A stretch of 64,000 bases of DNA from an uncultured Lachnospiraceae bacterium (GCA_902760755.1 CACWHK010000002.1:61059-125058); one strand, 5' to 3'. Shown: positions 7,999-16,716, numbered from the stretch's first letter. The notes: generated by a model from the letters alone, not told the origin. Translations and numbers: made by a program.

Positions 7999-9225
7999 AT
8001 GATCAGAAAACTGAAGATAAAATTCGTTGCGATCTCCTCGGCTGCCATGCTCCTGGTGCTTCTGATCGTTCTCGGTATCGTAAACGGATTCAGCTACTAC
8101 AACACGAAGATTGAGATCTTCTCCGTTATGTCCCGGATCTCGGAGAACGGAGGATTCCTTCCGGATGAGCTGGAGTATCGCTCCATCATCGGAGAGGCGA
8201 TCCTTACGGATGAGGCCATGTACAGTCTCCGGTTCTTCTCCGTGATCACGGATTCCAGCGGTCTGGTGGTAAGCGTGGACCGCGGGCATGTGGCCACCAT
8301 TTCCGAAACGGAGGCGAAGACCCTTCTGCAGAAGGCGATGCGCCGGGGAAGCCAGGAAGGCTTCTTTAATGACGAGGATTCCACCTATGCCTATCAGAAA
8401 ACGGAGATCTCCGGCGGCCTGTCTCTTTGCGTAATCATGGACTGCACGAGACAGCTGCATACTGTGCGGATGTTTGCTCTGGCTTCCATCTATATCGGAA
8501 TTGCATCCATGCTGCTTTTGCTGCTGATCCTTTCCTTCTTTGCGAAGAAGGCGGTGGCACCGCTGGCAAGGAACATCGAGAGCCAGAAGATGTTCATCAC
8601 AAATGCGAGTCATGAGCTGAAAACGCCCCTGGCCATCATTTCCGCCAACACGGAGGTACTGGAAATGACGGAAGGCAAGAATGAGTGGACGGAGAGTACG
8701 CTGGAGCAGGTGAAGCGAATGACGGAGCTGATTTCCCATCTTATTACCCTGTCCAAGCTGCAGGAAAAGGACGAGGTTGTGCTGACCGAGGTTTCAATCT
8801 CCGAGGTGACGGAGAAGGTGTCAGATGAGTTCCGGATCCTGGCGGAGAAGAATGGTCTATCCTATGAGACCGAGATCGCAAAGAACCGGATCGTGAAGGC
8901 GGACGAGGGAGGACTCCGGGAGCTGGTTTCCATCCTGATCGATAACGCCGTAAAGTATTGCAGCGAAGCAGGAACGGTCCGGGTGGTCCTGGAGCCGAAG
9001 GGGCACAGCACGGTCCTGCATGTATCGAATACCTATCCGGAGCAGGAGGGTATGGATTACAGCCGATTCTTTGAGCGGTTCTACCGGGCAGACGAGTCCC
9101 ATAACAGTGAGAAGAAGGGCTTCGGGATCGGGCTTTCCATGGCAAAGCATTTTACGGACATGTTCAGGGGAAAGATCAGTGTGAATTACAGAAACGGAAT
9201 GATCACCTTTACGGTTGTTCTGTGA
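7999..9225 (+). CDS. Membrane sensor histidine kinase
   Basis: A 408-residue kinase paired with the preceding regulator. It has an N-terminal membrane segment (about residues 12-34), an extracytoplasmic loop of about 115 residues, a second membrane segment (about 155-177), a phospho-acceptor helix NASHELKTPLAIISANTEVL, and a catalytic ATPase domain with N-box (ILIDNAVKY), FERFYRAD and GFGIGLSMAKHF. No clear HAMP domain is visible between the second membrane segment and the histidine helix. A GGAAGGGAGG ribosome binding site precedes the ATG. Confidence 0.93.
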   Translation: MIRKLKIKFVAISSAAMLLVLLIVLGIVNGFSYYNTKIEIFSVMSRISENGGFLPDELEYRSIIGEAILTDEAMYSLRFFSVITDSSGLVVSVDRGHVATISETEAKTLLQKAMRRGSQEGFFNDEDSTYAYQKTEISGGLSLCVIMDCTRQLHTVRMFALASIYIGIASMLLLLLILSFFAKKAVAPLARNIESQKMFITNASHELKTPLAIISANTEVLEMTEGKNEWTESTLEQVKRMTELISHLITLSKLQEKDEVVLTEVSISEVTEKVSDEFRILAEKNGLSYETEIAKNRIVKADEGGLRELVSILIDNAVKYCSEAGTVRVVLEPKGHSTVLHVSNTYPEQEGMDYSRFFERFYRADESHNSEKKGFGIGLSMAKHFTDMFRGKISVNYRNGMITFTVVL

Positions 9226-9227
9226 GG

Positions 9228-9274
9228 GGAGACAGGGGACGGTTCTCGGAGACAGAGAACCGTCCCCTGTCTCC
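9228..9274. repeat. Perfect 20-bp palindrome of the GGGGACGGTTCTC type (REP-like), probable terminator
   Basis: Positions 9228-9247 and 9255-9274 are exact reverse complements around a seven-base loop, two bases after the kinase stop codon. The core GGGGACGGTTCTC matches a repeat I recall as common between genes in Firmicutes and near REP-associated Y1 transposases; that link is memory, not shown here. No transposase is nearby. No T-run follows at once, so termination here would rely on this stem or on the next hairpin. Confidence 0.65.
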
Positions 9275-9300
9275 CTCCTGTCTCCCGCATAAAAAGGGAT

Positions 9301-9329
9301 AACCGGATGGGCTTTTGGTCCATCCGGTT
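9301..9329 (+). terminator. Hairpin after the two-component operon
   Basis: AACCGGATGG (9301-9310) pairs with CCATCCGGTT (9320-9329) around a nine-base loop. There is only a weak T content downstream. Together with the palindrome at 9228-9274 it probably closes the marR-kinase transcription unit. Confidence 0.45.
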
Positions 9330-9539
9330 ACGTTAGTGAAGGTTAAAATATAATGATTAAAGAAGATTTAGGGGATCTTCTTTAAACAGGGGGCATAACT
9401 CACAAAATCTTTGTAAAATAAATATAGCGGATTTCCTGCATTTGTTATACAATTATTATGTGGTTTTTAGAAACTTTTTGGCAGGATTTTATAGATTTTC
9501 ATCCGCATGTAGGGGCATGCGGGAAAGGCGGTGAACAAT
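9330..9539 (+). promoter_or_regulatory. AT-rich leader before the AraC gene with two hairpins sharing a TAGGGG loop
   Basis: This is the AT-rich part of a 314-bp gene-free stretch. Two hairpins have nearly the same loop. AAAGAAGAT (9359-9367) pairs with ATCTTCTTT (9375-9383) around TTAGGGG. CCGCATG (9503-9509) pairs with CATGCGG (9516-9522) around TAGGGG, ending just before the AAGGCGGTG ribosome binding site. The AT-rich run TTGTTATACAATTATTATG near 9440-9460 probably holds the promoter, but a good -35 was not clear. Loop-shared hairpins near a start codon suggest binding of a regulator to the mRNA, which is an inference. Confidence 0.4.
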
Positions 9540-10280
9540 ATGGCAAATATCCATGATGAATTCACCCAAAAACTATTTCAGGGGCGCGAGGAAGAGAAAA
9601 AGCATCCTGCTTTTGAAGGTGAAATGGGGTTGTACAATCTGATCGCTGAGGGGAAGCCCGAACGGATCGAGGAGTACCGGAAGGGGAAGCCGGAGTCGGA
9701 CGCCAAGGAGCGAGGTGTACTGTCGGAGAATCCGCTCCGGAATGTCATGTATCATTTTGTTGCGATGACGACCATGATCACGCGGGTCTGCATCAGCCAC
9801 GGGCTGGAGCAGGAGATCGCTTACAAGATGAGCGACAGCTATATCAGCCGGGCGGATAAGCTCAGCAAGCCGGAACAGGTGCGGGAGTTCCAGACGGAGA
9901 TGATAATGGGCTTTGCAAAGACCATGCAGCGTCGTCAGAAGGATGCTGTGCATTCCGTTCAGATCGTAAAATGCATGGATTATATCGGGAATCATCTGCA
10001 TGAGAAGATCACCATGGATGATCTTGCGAAGCATGTGAACCTGAACGAGACGTATCTCTCCAAGCTGTTTCGGAAGGAGACGGGTCTTTCCGTCAGTGAG
10101 TATATCCGGGATAAGAAGATCGAGGAGGCCAAGGGTCTGCTCCGGTTCTCGGAGAAGACCAGCATCGAGATCGCAACGGATCTCGGATTCACCTCCCACA
10201 GCTACTTTATCAGCGTATTTAAGAAGGTGACGGGGGAGACCCCGAAGGATTACAGAAACCGGACCTTCCGGAAGATGTAA
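9540..10280 (+). CDS. AraC-family transcriptional regulator
   Basis: A 246-residue protein with a C-terminal double helix-turn-helix AraC domain (about residues 145-243): MDDLAKHVNLNETYLSKLF, VSEYIRDKKIEEAKGLL, IEIATDLGFTSHSYFISVFKK, ETPKDYRNR. The N-terminal part is an all-alpha region of unknown ligand. I chose the ATG at 9540 over the in-frame GTG at 9531 because the AAGGCGGTG ribosome binding site is correctly spaced only from the ATG. It lies 10 bp before the second alarmone synthetase, so the two are probably co-transcribed. Confidence 0.9.
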   Translation: MANIHDEFTQKLFQGREEEKKHPAFEGEMGLYNLIAEGKPERIEEYRKGKPESDAKERGVLSENPLRNVMYHFVAMTTMITRVCISHGLEQEIAYKMSDSYISRADKLSKPEQVREFQTEMIMGFAKTMQRRQKDAVHSVQIVKCMDYIGNHLHEKITMDDLAKHVNLNETYLSKLFRKETGLSVSEYIRDKKIEEAKGLLRFSEKTSIEIATDLGFTSHSYFISVFKKVTGETPKDYRNRTFRKM

Positions 10281-10290
10281 GAGGTAAGGT

Positions 10291-10965
10291 ATGGACAATC
10301 TGACAGTAACATCCGAACAGGTCGAAGAACTCGCTAAGAACTTCTCCAGAACTGATGATTTCGTGCGGGTCATGACCTATTATCGTTGTGCGATCATGGA
10401 GATCCAGACGAAGCTGAACGTGCTGAATCAGGAATTCTCCCTGCAATATGATCGTAATCCTTTTGAATCCATAGAGAGCCGTCTGAAGAAGCCGGAGAGC
10501 ATCGTGGAGAAGATGCTCCGGAGAAATATTCCTCTTACGGTGGAGGATATGGAGCAGGAAATGACGGACATCGCGGGGATCCGCGTGATCTGTTCCTTCC
10601 AGGAGGACCTTTACAATCTGGCGGATCTTCTGGTGGAGCAGGATGACGTGCTGCTCATTTCCCGTAAGGATTATATCGCAAATCCGAAACCCAATGGATA
10701 CCGGTCTCTGCATCTGCTGATCGATATCCCTATTTTTCTGTCCCAGGGCAAGAAGCATATGAAGGTGGAGGTCCAGTTCCGGACCATTGCCATGGACTTC
10801 TGGGCCAGCGTGGATCATAAGCTGAAGTATAAGAAGAACATCCGGGACGCCGAGGCGGTGGTCGGAAAGCTGAAGATCTGTGCAGATACCCTTGCCCGGA
10901 TGGATGCTGAGATGGAAGAGATCCGCAGGACCATTGATGCGGATGGAGAAAAGCTACATGAGTAA
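10291..10965 (+). CDS. Small alarmone synthetase (RelQ/YjbM-like), second copy
   Basis: A 224-residue single-domain (p)ppGpp synthetase. It shows RLKKPESIVEKMLRR, DIAGIRVICSFQEDLY, NPKPNGYRSLHLL, and EVQFRTIAMDFWASVDHKLKYK, with a helical C-terminal tail (about residues 185-224) like the tetramer-forming tails of RelQ. The catalytic Glu in EVQ is present; the usual EH pair reads DH here. It differs clearly from the copy at 6650-7258, so this is not a recent tandem duplication. It overlaps the next gene by eight bases. Confidence 0.92.
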   Translation: MDNLTVTSEQVEELAKNFSRTDDFVRVMTYYRCAIMEIQTKLNVLNQEFSLQYDRNPFESIESRLKKPESIVEKMLRRNIPLTVEDMEQEMTDIAGIRVICSFQEDLYNLADLLVEQDDVLLISRKDYIANPKPNGYRSLHLLIDIPIFLSQGKKHMKVEVQFRTIAMDFWASVDHKLKYKKNIRDAEAVVGKLKICADTLARMDAEMEEIRRTIDADGEKLHE

Positions 10966-11677
10966 AAAAAGAGGCGCAAAGAAACGGATGCTGCTGGTTC
11001 TGAAGATCGTTGTTGCATTTATCCTGTTCCTGGTCATAGCGACGGTGGCTATGAATCTCTTTGTATTTCTGAATGGAAACCGGTACGTCCGGACCACGGC
11101 GGAGTGGAAGGAAGCAGTGACGGGAGACGGGGCGGAGGATCCGGAGTGCATCCTGGTGCTGGGCTGCAGCTACTATCCGGGCGGAGAACCAAGCCCCATG
11201 CTGAAGGACCGGCTGGACCGGGCTGCGGAGCTTTACTACATTTCCCCGAGGAAGATCATCGTCAGCGGAGATCATACCCCGGAGGAGTACTATAACGAAG
11301 TAAAGGCCATGAAGGAGTATCTGGTGGGGATTGGCATTCCCTCCGAGGATATCTACATGGACCATCACGGATATTCCACCTATGAGAGTATTTACCGCGC
11401 ATACTATGTCTTCGGTGTGCGGCGGATGACCATCGTGACACAGACCTATCACCTGTTCCGGGCAGTTTATCTGGCCCGTGCCTTCGGGATCGAAGCGGAC
11501 GGTGTGGCTGCGGAGCGGGAGGAGTACAGCGGATCCATCGGAAGAGAGACGCGGGAGGTCATTGCAAGAAATAAGGATTTCCTGTATGCCATCTTCCGGC
11601 CTGCGCCCGCGAAGTATGGGGATGATAAGGTATCCCTTCAGGACAGCGGGGATCTGACGGACGAGTGGACAGAGTAA
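10958..11677 (+). CDS. SanA/YdcF-like DUF218 membrane protein
   Basis: A 239-residue protein with a Lys/Arg-rich N-terminus and one membrane segment (about residues 12-34), then a DUF218 domain facing outward (LVLGCSYYPGGEPSPMLKDRL, KIIVSGDHT, STYESIYRAYYVFG, IVTQTYHLFRAVYLARAFG). Homologues such as SanA are linked to envelope barrier function; the reaction is not established. The start at 10958 is the ATG that overlaps the alarmone synthetase stop; longer in-frame starts would lie inside the upstream gene. A Nudix gene follows after 19 bp. Confidence 0.85.
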   Translation: MSKKRGAKKRMLLVLKIVVAFILFLVIATVAMNLFVFLNGNRYVRTTAEWKEAVTGDGAEDPECILVLGCSYYPGGEPSPMLKDRLDRAAELYYISPRKIIVSGDHTPEEYYNEVKAMKEYLVGIGIPSEDIYMDHHGYSTYESIYRAYYVFGVRRMTIVTQTYHLFRAVYLARAFGIEADGVAAEREEYSGSIGRETREVIARNKDFLYAIFRPAPAKYGDDKVSLQDSGDLTDEWTE

Positions 11678-11696
11678 GGATACTGGAGGATGAAAC

Positions 11697-12260
11697 ATGA
11701 GGTTTCAGAAGCTGGAGAAGCGGGAAGAGGGACGGTTTATCACGCGGTACAACCTGACCTACGAGACCGCGGCCGGGACAGAGAAGGTATATGAAATGAT
11801 CAGCCGTGATAAGAACATCACGGATTTTGCAGAGCTGCATGACAGGGGACCGGACGCGGTGGTCCTGATCATGCATAGTGAGGACGGGGAACAGGTGCTT
11901 CTTAATAAGGAGTTCCGGCTGGCTCCGGGAGAGTGGGTTTACAACTTTCCCGCAGGGCTGATCGATCCGGGAGAGAATGCGGAACAGGCTGCAGCCCGGG
12001 AGCTTCGTGAGGAGACGGGCCTTACCCTGGTGGAGATCACGGATCATATCGGCGAGAGCTACAGCGCCGTCGGCTTTTCGAATGAGAAAAATGTATGTGT
12101 TGTCGGAACGGCCCGGGGAGAGATCATCGGAAGCGATTCCGACGTGGAGGAGATCGAGGCCGGCTGGTATACGAAGGAGGAGGTCCGGAAGCTCCTGAAG
12201 ACTGCGCGGTTTGCCGCAAGAACACAGGCCTACTGTTACCTCTGGTCTAAGCAGAAGTAG
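11697..12260 (+). CDS. Nudix hydrolase (ADP-ribose pyrophosphatase type)
   Basis: A 187-residue Nudix protein. The box GLIDPGENAEQAAARELREE, continuing into TGLT, fits GX5EX7REUXEEXGU and lies at about residues 88-110. The N-terminal half resembles the ADP-ribose pyrophosphatase (NudF) group. It likely hydrolyses a nucleoside diphosphate linked to another group; the exact substrate is not certain. It sits in the same run as an alarmone synthetase, and some Nudix enzymes act on (p)ppGpp, but nothing in this sequence proves that. Confidence 0.88.
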   Translation: MRFQKLEKREEGRFITRYNLTYETAAGTEKVYEMISRDKNITDFAELHDRGPDAVVLIMHSEDGEQVLLNKEFRLAPGEWVYNFPAGLIDPGENAEQAAARELREETGLTLVEITDHIGESYSAVGFSNEKNVCVVGTARGEIIGSDSDVEEIEAGWYTKEEVRKLLKTARFAARTQAYCYLWSKQK

Positions 12261-12272
12261 GCTCGGGAGGAC

Positions 12273-13529
12273 ATGCGATTGAATAATATGCGACTGAATA
12301 AACGACTGAAAAAATGGATCTGGCTGCCGGTTCTTTCGGCGGCCATGTTTGTAACTGCCCCGTTGATGCTGCATGCGGAGGAGACTCCGGACGTGGATAC
12401 GGGGGTAACGGACGCACCCGGGGATCTCATGCCCCCGGAGGAGGTGTTCTTCGGCTGGCATCAGCTGGAGGACGGCTGGCACTACTATGATCCCGAGACG
12501 GGGATCATGCAGACCGGCTGGGTGGAAAGCAAGGGACGCTGGTACTATCTTAGCCCCGAAACGGGCGTCATGCAGACCGGCTGGCAGAAGGTGGGAAAGC
12601 GCTGGTATTACTTCTCGCCGAAGACCGGAGCCATGTGGACGGGCTGGCTGCAGGACAAAGAAGACTGGTACTATCTGGATAAGAGCAGCGGAGCCATGAA
12701 GACCGGCTGGCTGCAGCAGGGAAAGCGTTGGTACTTCTTCCGGCAGACCGGTGCCATGCTGACCGGGTGGCTGTCCCGGCAGAAAAACTGGTATTATCTT
12801 AGTCCTGCCACCGGTACACTCTGGAGCGGATGGCTGGAATACGAGGATCACTGGTATTTCTTCGAGAAGGAAACCGGGATCATGAAGACCGGATTCCTGC
12901 AGCAGCGGGGAAAAACCTATCTTCTTCGCACCGGCGGAGAGATGGCAATCGGCTGGGAGACCATTGACGGGAAGAAGTATTACTTTAAGGATTCCGGAGA
13001 GATGGCCGTGCAGGAGGTTCTTTCCATCAACGGGAAGCGGGAAGGCTTCTCCGGGGCCGGGGACTGGCTGGGAGAGAAGTCGGGTGCTTTCCTGGATGCC
13101 TACGGCAAGGCGGTCAGTTTTGTTCAGAAGAATACGGATTCGTCCATGACGAAGGAGCAGAAGCTCCGGAAGTGCTTTGACACGATCCGTGATACATTTT
13201 ACGAGAAGAATCCGTGGATCCCGCACTACACAGGAACGGACTGGGCCGAGAAGTACGCATCCGCGGGCTTTGATTCGGAGTCGGGCAACTGCTTTACCTT
13301 CGGGGCATGTATGGCCTTTGCGGCACGGGCTGTGGGTTATGACGAGGTTTATGCCTGCAGCAGCGGAGGACACGGCTGGGCAGAGATCGGCGGTGAGGTG
13401 TATGATCCGGAATGGACGAAGCATGCAGCCGGAAACTACTTCGGACGACCGCTGAAGAAGGGGGATTCCCCGAACTATCTGGGCGCTGTTACCCGGTCCG
13501 GTGACAGCTGGACCTACCGAAGGATCTGA
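12273..13529 (+). CDS. Secreted cell-wall-binding repeat protein with transglutaminase-like C-terminal domain
   Basis: A 418-residue exported protein: positively charged start, hydrophobic signal (LPVLSAAMFVTAPLMLHAEE), about ten choline-binding-type repeats of about 20 residues (W-YY...TG-M-TGW, about residues 55-255), and a C-terminal papain-like/transglutaminase-like domain. The likely catalytic triad is Cys in SGNCFTFGA, His in GGHGWAEI, and Asp in YDPEW. The repeats should hold it on the wall or on surface polymers, and the C-terminal domain may cross-link or cleave peptides. The first 15 bases of the gene are imperfectly duplicated in tandem, so the start may be 12273 or 12288. Confidence 0.85.
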   Translation: MRLNNMRLNKRLKKWIWLPVLSAAMFVTAPLMLHAEETPDVDTGVTDAPGDLMPPEEVFFGWHQLEDGWHYYDPETGIMQTGWVESKGRWYYLSPETGVMQTGWQKVGKRWYYFSPKTGAMWTGWLQDKEDWYYLDKSSGAMKTGWLQQGKRWYFFRQTGAMLTGWLSRQKNWYYLSPATGTLWSGWLEYEDHWYFFEKETGIMKTGFLQQRGKTYLLRTGGEMAIGWETIDGKKYYFKDSGEMAVQEVLSINGKREGFSGAGDWLGEKSGAFLDAYGKAVSFVQKNTDSSMTKEQKLRKCFDTIRDTFYEKNPWIPHYTGTDWAEKYASAGFDSESGNCFTFGACMAFAARAVGYDEVYACSSGGHGWAEIGGEVYDPEWTKHAAGNYFGRPLKKGDSPNYLGAVTRSGDSWTYRRI

Positions 13530-13533
13530 GAAA

Positions 13534-15000
13534 ATGACATTCAGTTCACTGGTATTTTTATGCATATTTCTTCCGGGGACTTTTCTGCTTCACAGTGCGA
13601 TTCCGAACCTTCGGGTTCGGAACGCACTGCTGATCGTGGCGAGTCTTCTTTTCTATGCCTACGGAGAGCCGGTGTATATCCTGCTTCTTCTTGCCAGTGT
13701 ACTGCTTAACTATCTGGCGGTGCTTCTGATGACGGGACGCCGGAAGAAGCTGATGCTGGTTCTGGCGATCCTCCTTAATCTATGTATTCTTATTACCTTC
13801 AAATATCTGGGGTTCCTGATCGGTTCGGTAAATGAGCTTCTCGGAACGAATCTTGCGGTTCCGGGAATCCGTCTGCCCATCGGAATCTCCTTCTTTACCT
13901 TCCAGGCACTTTCCTATGTGATCGATGTATATCGGGGAGAAGCAGAGCGGGAGAGGAATCCCTTCCGCGTACTGCTTTATATCTCCTTCTTTCCGCAGCT
14001 CATCGCGGGACCTATCGTAAGGTTCCGGGATATCGCTGCGCAGCTACGGAGTCGCGAGGTCCGGATCGACCGTGCGGCCCTCGGCTTCCGGAGGTTTCTC
14101 TTCGGTCTTTCCAAGAAGGTGCTGATCGCAAATACCATGGCCGTGGTCGTGGATTCGATCTTCGAAGCAGACCTTGTAAATGTGAATCTCCTTACGGCAT
14201 GGATTGGGGCGATTGCGTTCCTGTTACAGATCTACTTTGATTTCAGCGGTTACAGTGATATGGCCATTGGCATGGGGCAGATGTTCGGCTTCCGGTTCCG
14301 GGAGAATTTCGACTTCCCGTATGCGGCAACCAGTATCAGGGAGTTCTGGAGGCGCTGGCATATCTCTCTTTCCACCTGGTTCCGGGAGTATGTCTATATC
14401 CCGTTGGGCGGAAACCGGAAGGGGAAGCTTCGCACGGCACTGAACAAGCTGATGGTATTCTTCCTCTGCGGCCTCTGGCACGGTGCGCGGTGGACCTATG
14501 TGCTGTGGGGCCTCTTCCACGGAGCTTTCAGCTTCCTGGAGGAATTCGTGCCGAAGCTTCGGAAGCTGCCTCGCGTTCTGGGACACCTTTATGCCATGCT
14601 GGTGGTTACCATCGGCTTTGTGATCTTCCGTGCGGATACCGTCGGGGAAGCCTTCGGAATGATCGGAAGGATGTTCGGCGGATATGATTTCAGTACCGCG
14701 ACCATGTCCTTTGTACTGCAGCAGCTGACGCCATTTTTCCTTGTCATGCTGGTGGCGGGAATTCTGCTTGCAGGACCGGCAGAGGGGCTCGTGAAGCGAA
14801 TCCGCTTTGGAACCGGTGCTGCGGATTTCGGCATGAATCCGAATGGAAAGGCAGGGCTTTCGGAAGGAGGAGAAAAGACGGTCGGAGGAAGTGTGATCCT
14901 TCAGTCTGTCCTTTACCTTGCAGCATTTCTTTTACTGCTCTGGTGTCTGCTCCGTCTCTCCGGAGGGGCATACAATCCGTTTATCTATTTCCGATTCTGA
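13534..15000 (+). CDS. MBOAT-family membrane O-acyltransferase (AlgI/DltB-like)
   Basis: A 488-residue multi-span membrane protein. It carries MBOAT signatures PIGISFFTFQALSYVIDVYRG, FPQLIAGPIVRF, FDFSGYSDMAIGMGQMFGF, REFWRRWHISLSTWFREY, and the catalytic His in GLWHGARWTYVLWG. It would move acyl groups across the membrane to a wall or extracellular polysaccharide acceptor, working with the AlgJ/AlgX-like protein encoded next. I chose ATG 13534; upstream in-frame codons lie inside the previous gene. It starts five bases after that gene ends. Confidence 0.92.
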   Translation: MTFSSLVFLCIFLPGTFLLHSAIPNLRVRNALLIVASLLFYAYGEPVYILLLLASVLLNYLAVLLMTGRRKKLMLVLAILLNLCILITFKYLGFLIGSVNELLGTNLAVPGIRLPIGISFFTFQALSYVIDVYRGEAERERNPFRVLLYISFFPQLIAGPIVRFRDIAAQLRSREVRIDRAALGFRRFLFGLSKKVLIANTMAVVVDSIFEADLVNVNLLTAWIGAIAFLLQIYFDFSGYSDMAIGMGQMFGFRFRENFDFPYAATSIREFWRRWHISLSTWFREYVYIPLGGNRKGKLRTALNKLMVFFLCGLWHGARWTYVLWGLFHGAFSFLEEFVPKLRKLPRVLGHLYAMLVVTIGFVIFRADTVGEAFGMIGRMFGGYDFSTATMSFVLQQLTPFFLVMLVAGILLAGPAEGLVKRIRFGTGAADFGMNPNGKAGLSEGGEKTVGGSVILQSVLYLAAFLLLLWCLLRLSGGAYNPFIYFRF

Positions 15001-15058
15001 TCAGGACGGAGGAATCGGATATTTGCAATTATGAAATCTTACGGAAAGGAGGTGCGGT

Positions 15059-16612
15059 ATGTCAAAGCACGAAGATCTGAAAACGGAAAACCATAAGAAA
15101 CCCAACAGAGATGAAAACCGAAAAGAAGATCTGATCCCGGGCACAAAGAAGCTTACGGTGCTCCAGGTTATTTTCCTCGGCCTCGGCATGCTGGTCTGCC
15201 TCGTCCCATTTATCGGCATGGCCTTTCACCCGACGGAGGACAGCACGGAGAATAAGATACCTGCCGTGTACCCCTCCGTGACGCCGAAGGACGGAGGTCT
15301 TAATACAGAGTATTTTGAACAGTTCGACGCCTGATTCAATGAGCATTTTGCGTTCCGAAATGAACTGGTGGCAGCGGATGCTTACGTACAGGGGATCCTG
15401 TTCAAAACCTCTGCGGAAGAGCAGGTAATCTACGGAACGGACGGATGGCTCTACTACAGCTCCACGCTGGGAGATTATCTGGGAACGAACTGTATGACAG
15501 AGCGGGAGCTCTTCAATCTGAAGCATAATCTGCAGATCGTAAAGGAGTGGACGGACAGTCAGGGGGTTACGCTGGTGCTTGCGGTTCCGCCGAACAAGAA
15601 TACTTTGTACGGAGAACATATGCCGTATTATGATTCCATGATCGTAGATCAGGAGCATACCATCGATTCCCTGGCCGCAATCTGCAGGGAGATCGGGCTT
15701 CCTTATGCGGACCTCCTCACGCTTTTCCGTGGAGAATCCGAGGAGCTTTATCTGAAGCGGGACTCCCATTGGAACGGAAAAGGAGCGCTTCTGGCCTACA
15801 ACCGGATCATGGAAACTGCGGATCAGGCCATGCCGGATGGCTATACGGAAAAAGCATGGGAGGATGCTCTCCCGATGGATCGGTGGTCCTACGAGGACTA
15901 TTCCTCTGCACCGGCGACCCGTTCAAAGGATGCGGACGGAGACTTAAACCGTATGCTTTACACCTTCTATGGAGAAAAGGAGATGGATACGCACTATGAT
16001 GTAACACCGTCCTTTACTTATACAACGAAAACGGGCAGTGTGGAGGATGCGTGGATCTGTACGAAGAATCCGGAGAAGGAGAGAAGCCTTATCATGTTCC
16101 GGGATTCCTTCGGGAATACACTGCTTCCCTACGTGGCAGATCAGTTTGGAACTGCCTGCTTTACCAGAGAGGCACCCTACCGCCTGCAGAAGCTGGTGGA
16201 GGAACAAAGGTCGAAGATAACACTGGTGGTGATTGAAAAGGTGGAGAGAAATCTGAAGGATTTCATCACGCTGCCGCCGATCCTCTTTGCTCCGGAGACA
16301 GAGCTTCCGTCCGAGACTCCCTCGAAGGAACCTGTGGATGAAACGCTGTTGGAGCTGAAGGCTAAGATAAATGAGTATGATCCTTCCATGGTTCAGATCT
16401 CCGGCGTGGTTCCGGAGGATATGCTGGGTACGGAAACAGAGATCATTCTTACGGTAGACGGAATGGGTCGGAAGGTGTATCATACCGGAAGCAACGGATT
16501 TATGGTATATCTGGACGCGTCGGAGCTTTCCGGCGGAGCCTGCCGGGTGCAGGTACTCCTGAAGGATGGAGTGTCGTACCGGATGATCGCCGAGACGAAC
16601 CTGGTATACTGA
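15059..16612 (+). pseudogene. AlgJ/AlgX-like (DHHW family) O-acetyltransferase partner, interrupted by an in-frame TGA
   Basis: One frame runs 15059-16612 (517 sense codons) but contains TGA at 15332-15334. Before it: a charged N-terminus, a membrane anchor (VIFLGLGMLVCLVPFIGMAF) and a segment ending EYFEQFDA. After it: FNEHFAFRNELVAAD, GTDGWLYY, the SGNH-like KRDSHWNGKGA, and MFRDSFGNTLLPY with a probable catalytic Ser. Homologues usually have an aromatic residue at the stop site (Trp or Tyr before F-N-x-H-F), so TGG to TGA is the simplest explanation. The remainder is intact. It could be a recent pseudogene, a sequencing error, or low-level readthrough; a GTG at 15368 could restart translation without the membrane anchor. 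Confidence 0.82.
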
Positions 16613-16655
16613 ACCGAGGATGGGAAATCCTTCGTGTCTTAAAATGACCGGAGCA

Positions 16656-16690
16656 TGTCATTCTGAGTGACCGAAGGAAACGAAGAATCT
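16656..16690 (+). repeat. TGTCATTCTGAG...GAAGAATCT dispersed repeat
   Basis: A 35-bp segment opens with TGTCATTCTGAG and closes with CGAAGAATCT. Related sequences occur inverted at 50042-50076 and 63077-63107, and an expanded copy lies inside nnr at 42968-43049. I recall this repeat type as common between genes in many bacteria. It lies in the 104-bp gap before the DUF348/G5 lipoprotein. Confidence 0.6.
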
Positions 16691-16716
16691 GATAGATATT
16701 AGGAGCTGGTGAAGAT

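Noticed and set aside
11559-13565. A 668-codon minus-strand open frame opposite the Nudix and wall-binding repeat genes
   Set aside because: Its apparent repeats are the mirror of the plus-strand wall-binding repeats. No start signal or domain supports it.
15332-15334. TGA as a selenocysteine or tryptophan codon
   Set aside because: TGA is used as a normal stop throughout (accD, fabG, marR, fabK neighbours), no SECIS-like hairpin with a conserved apex was evident, and relatives have an aromatic residue there, not Cys.
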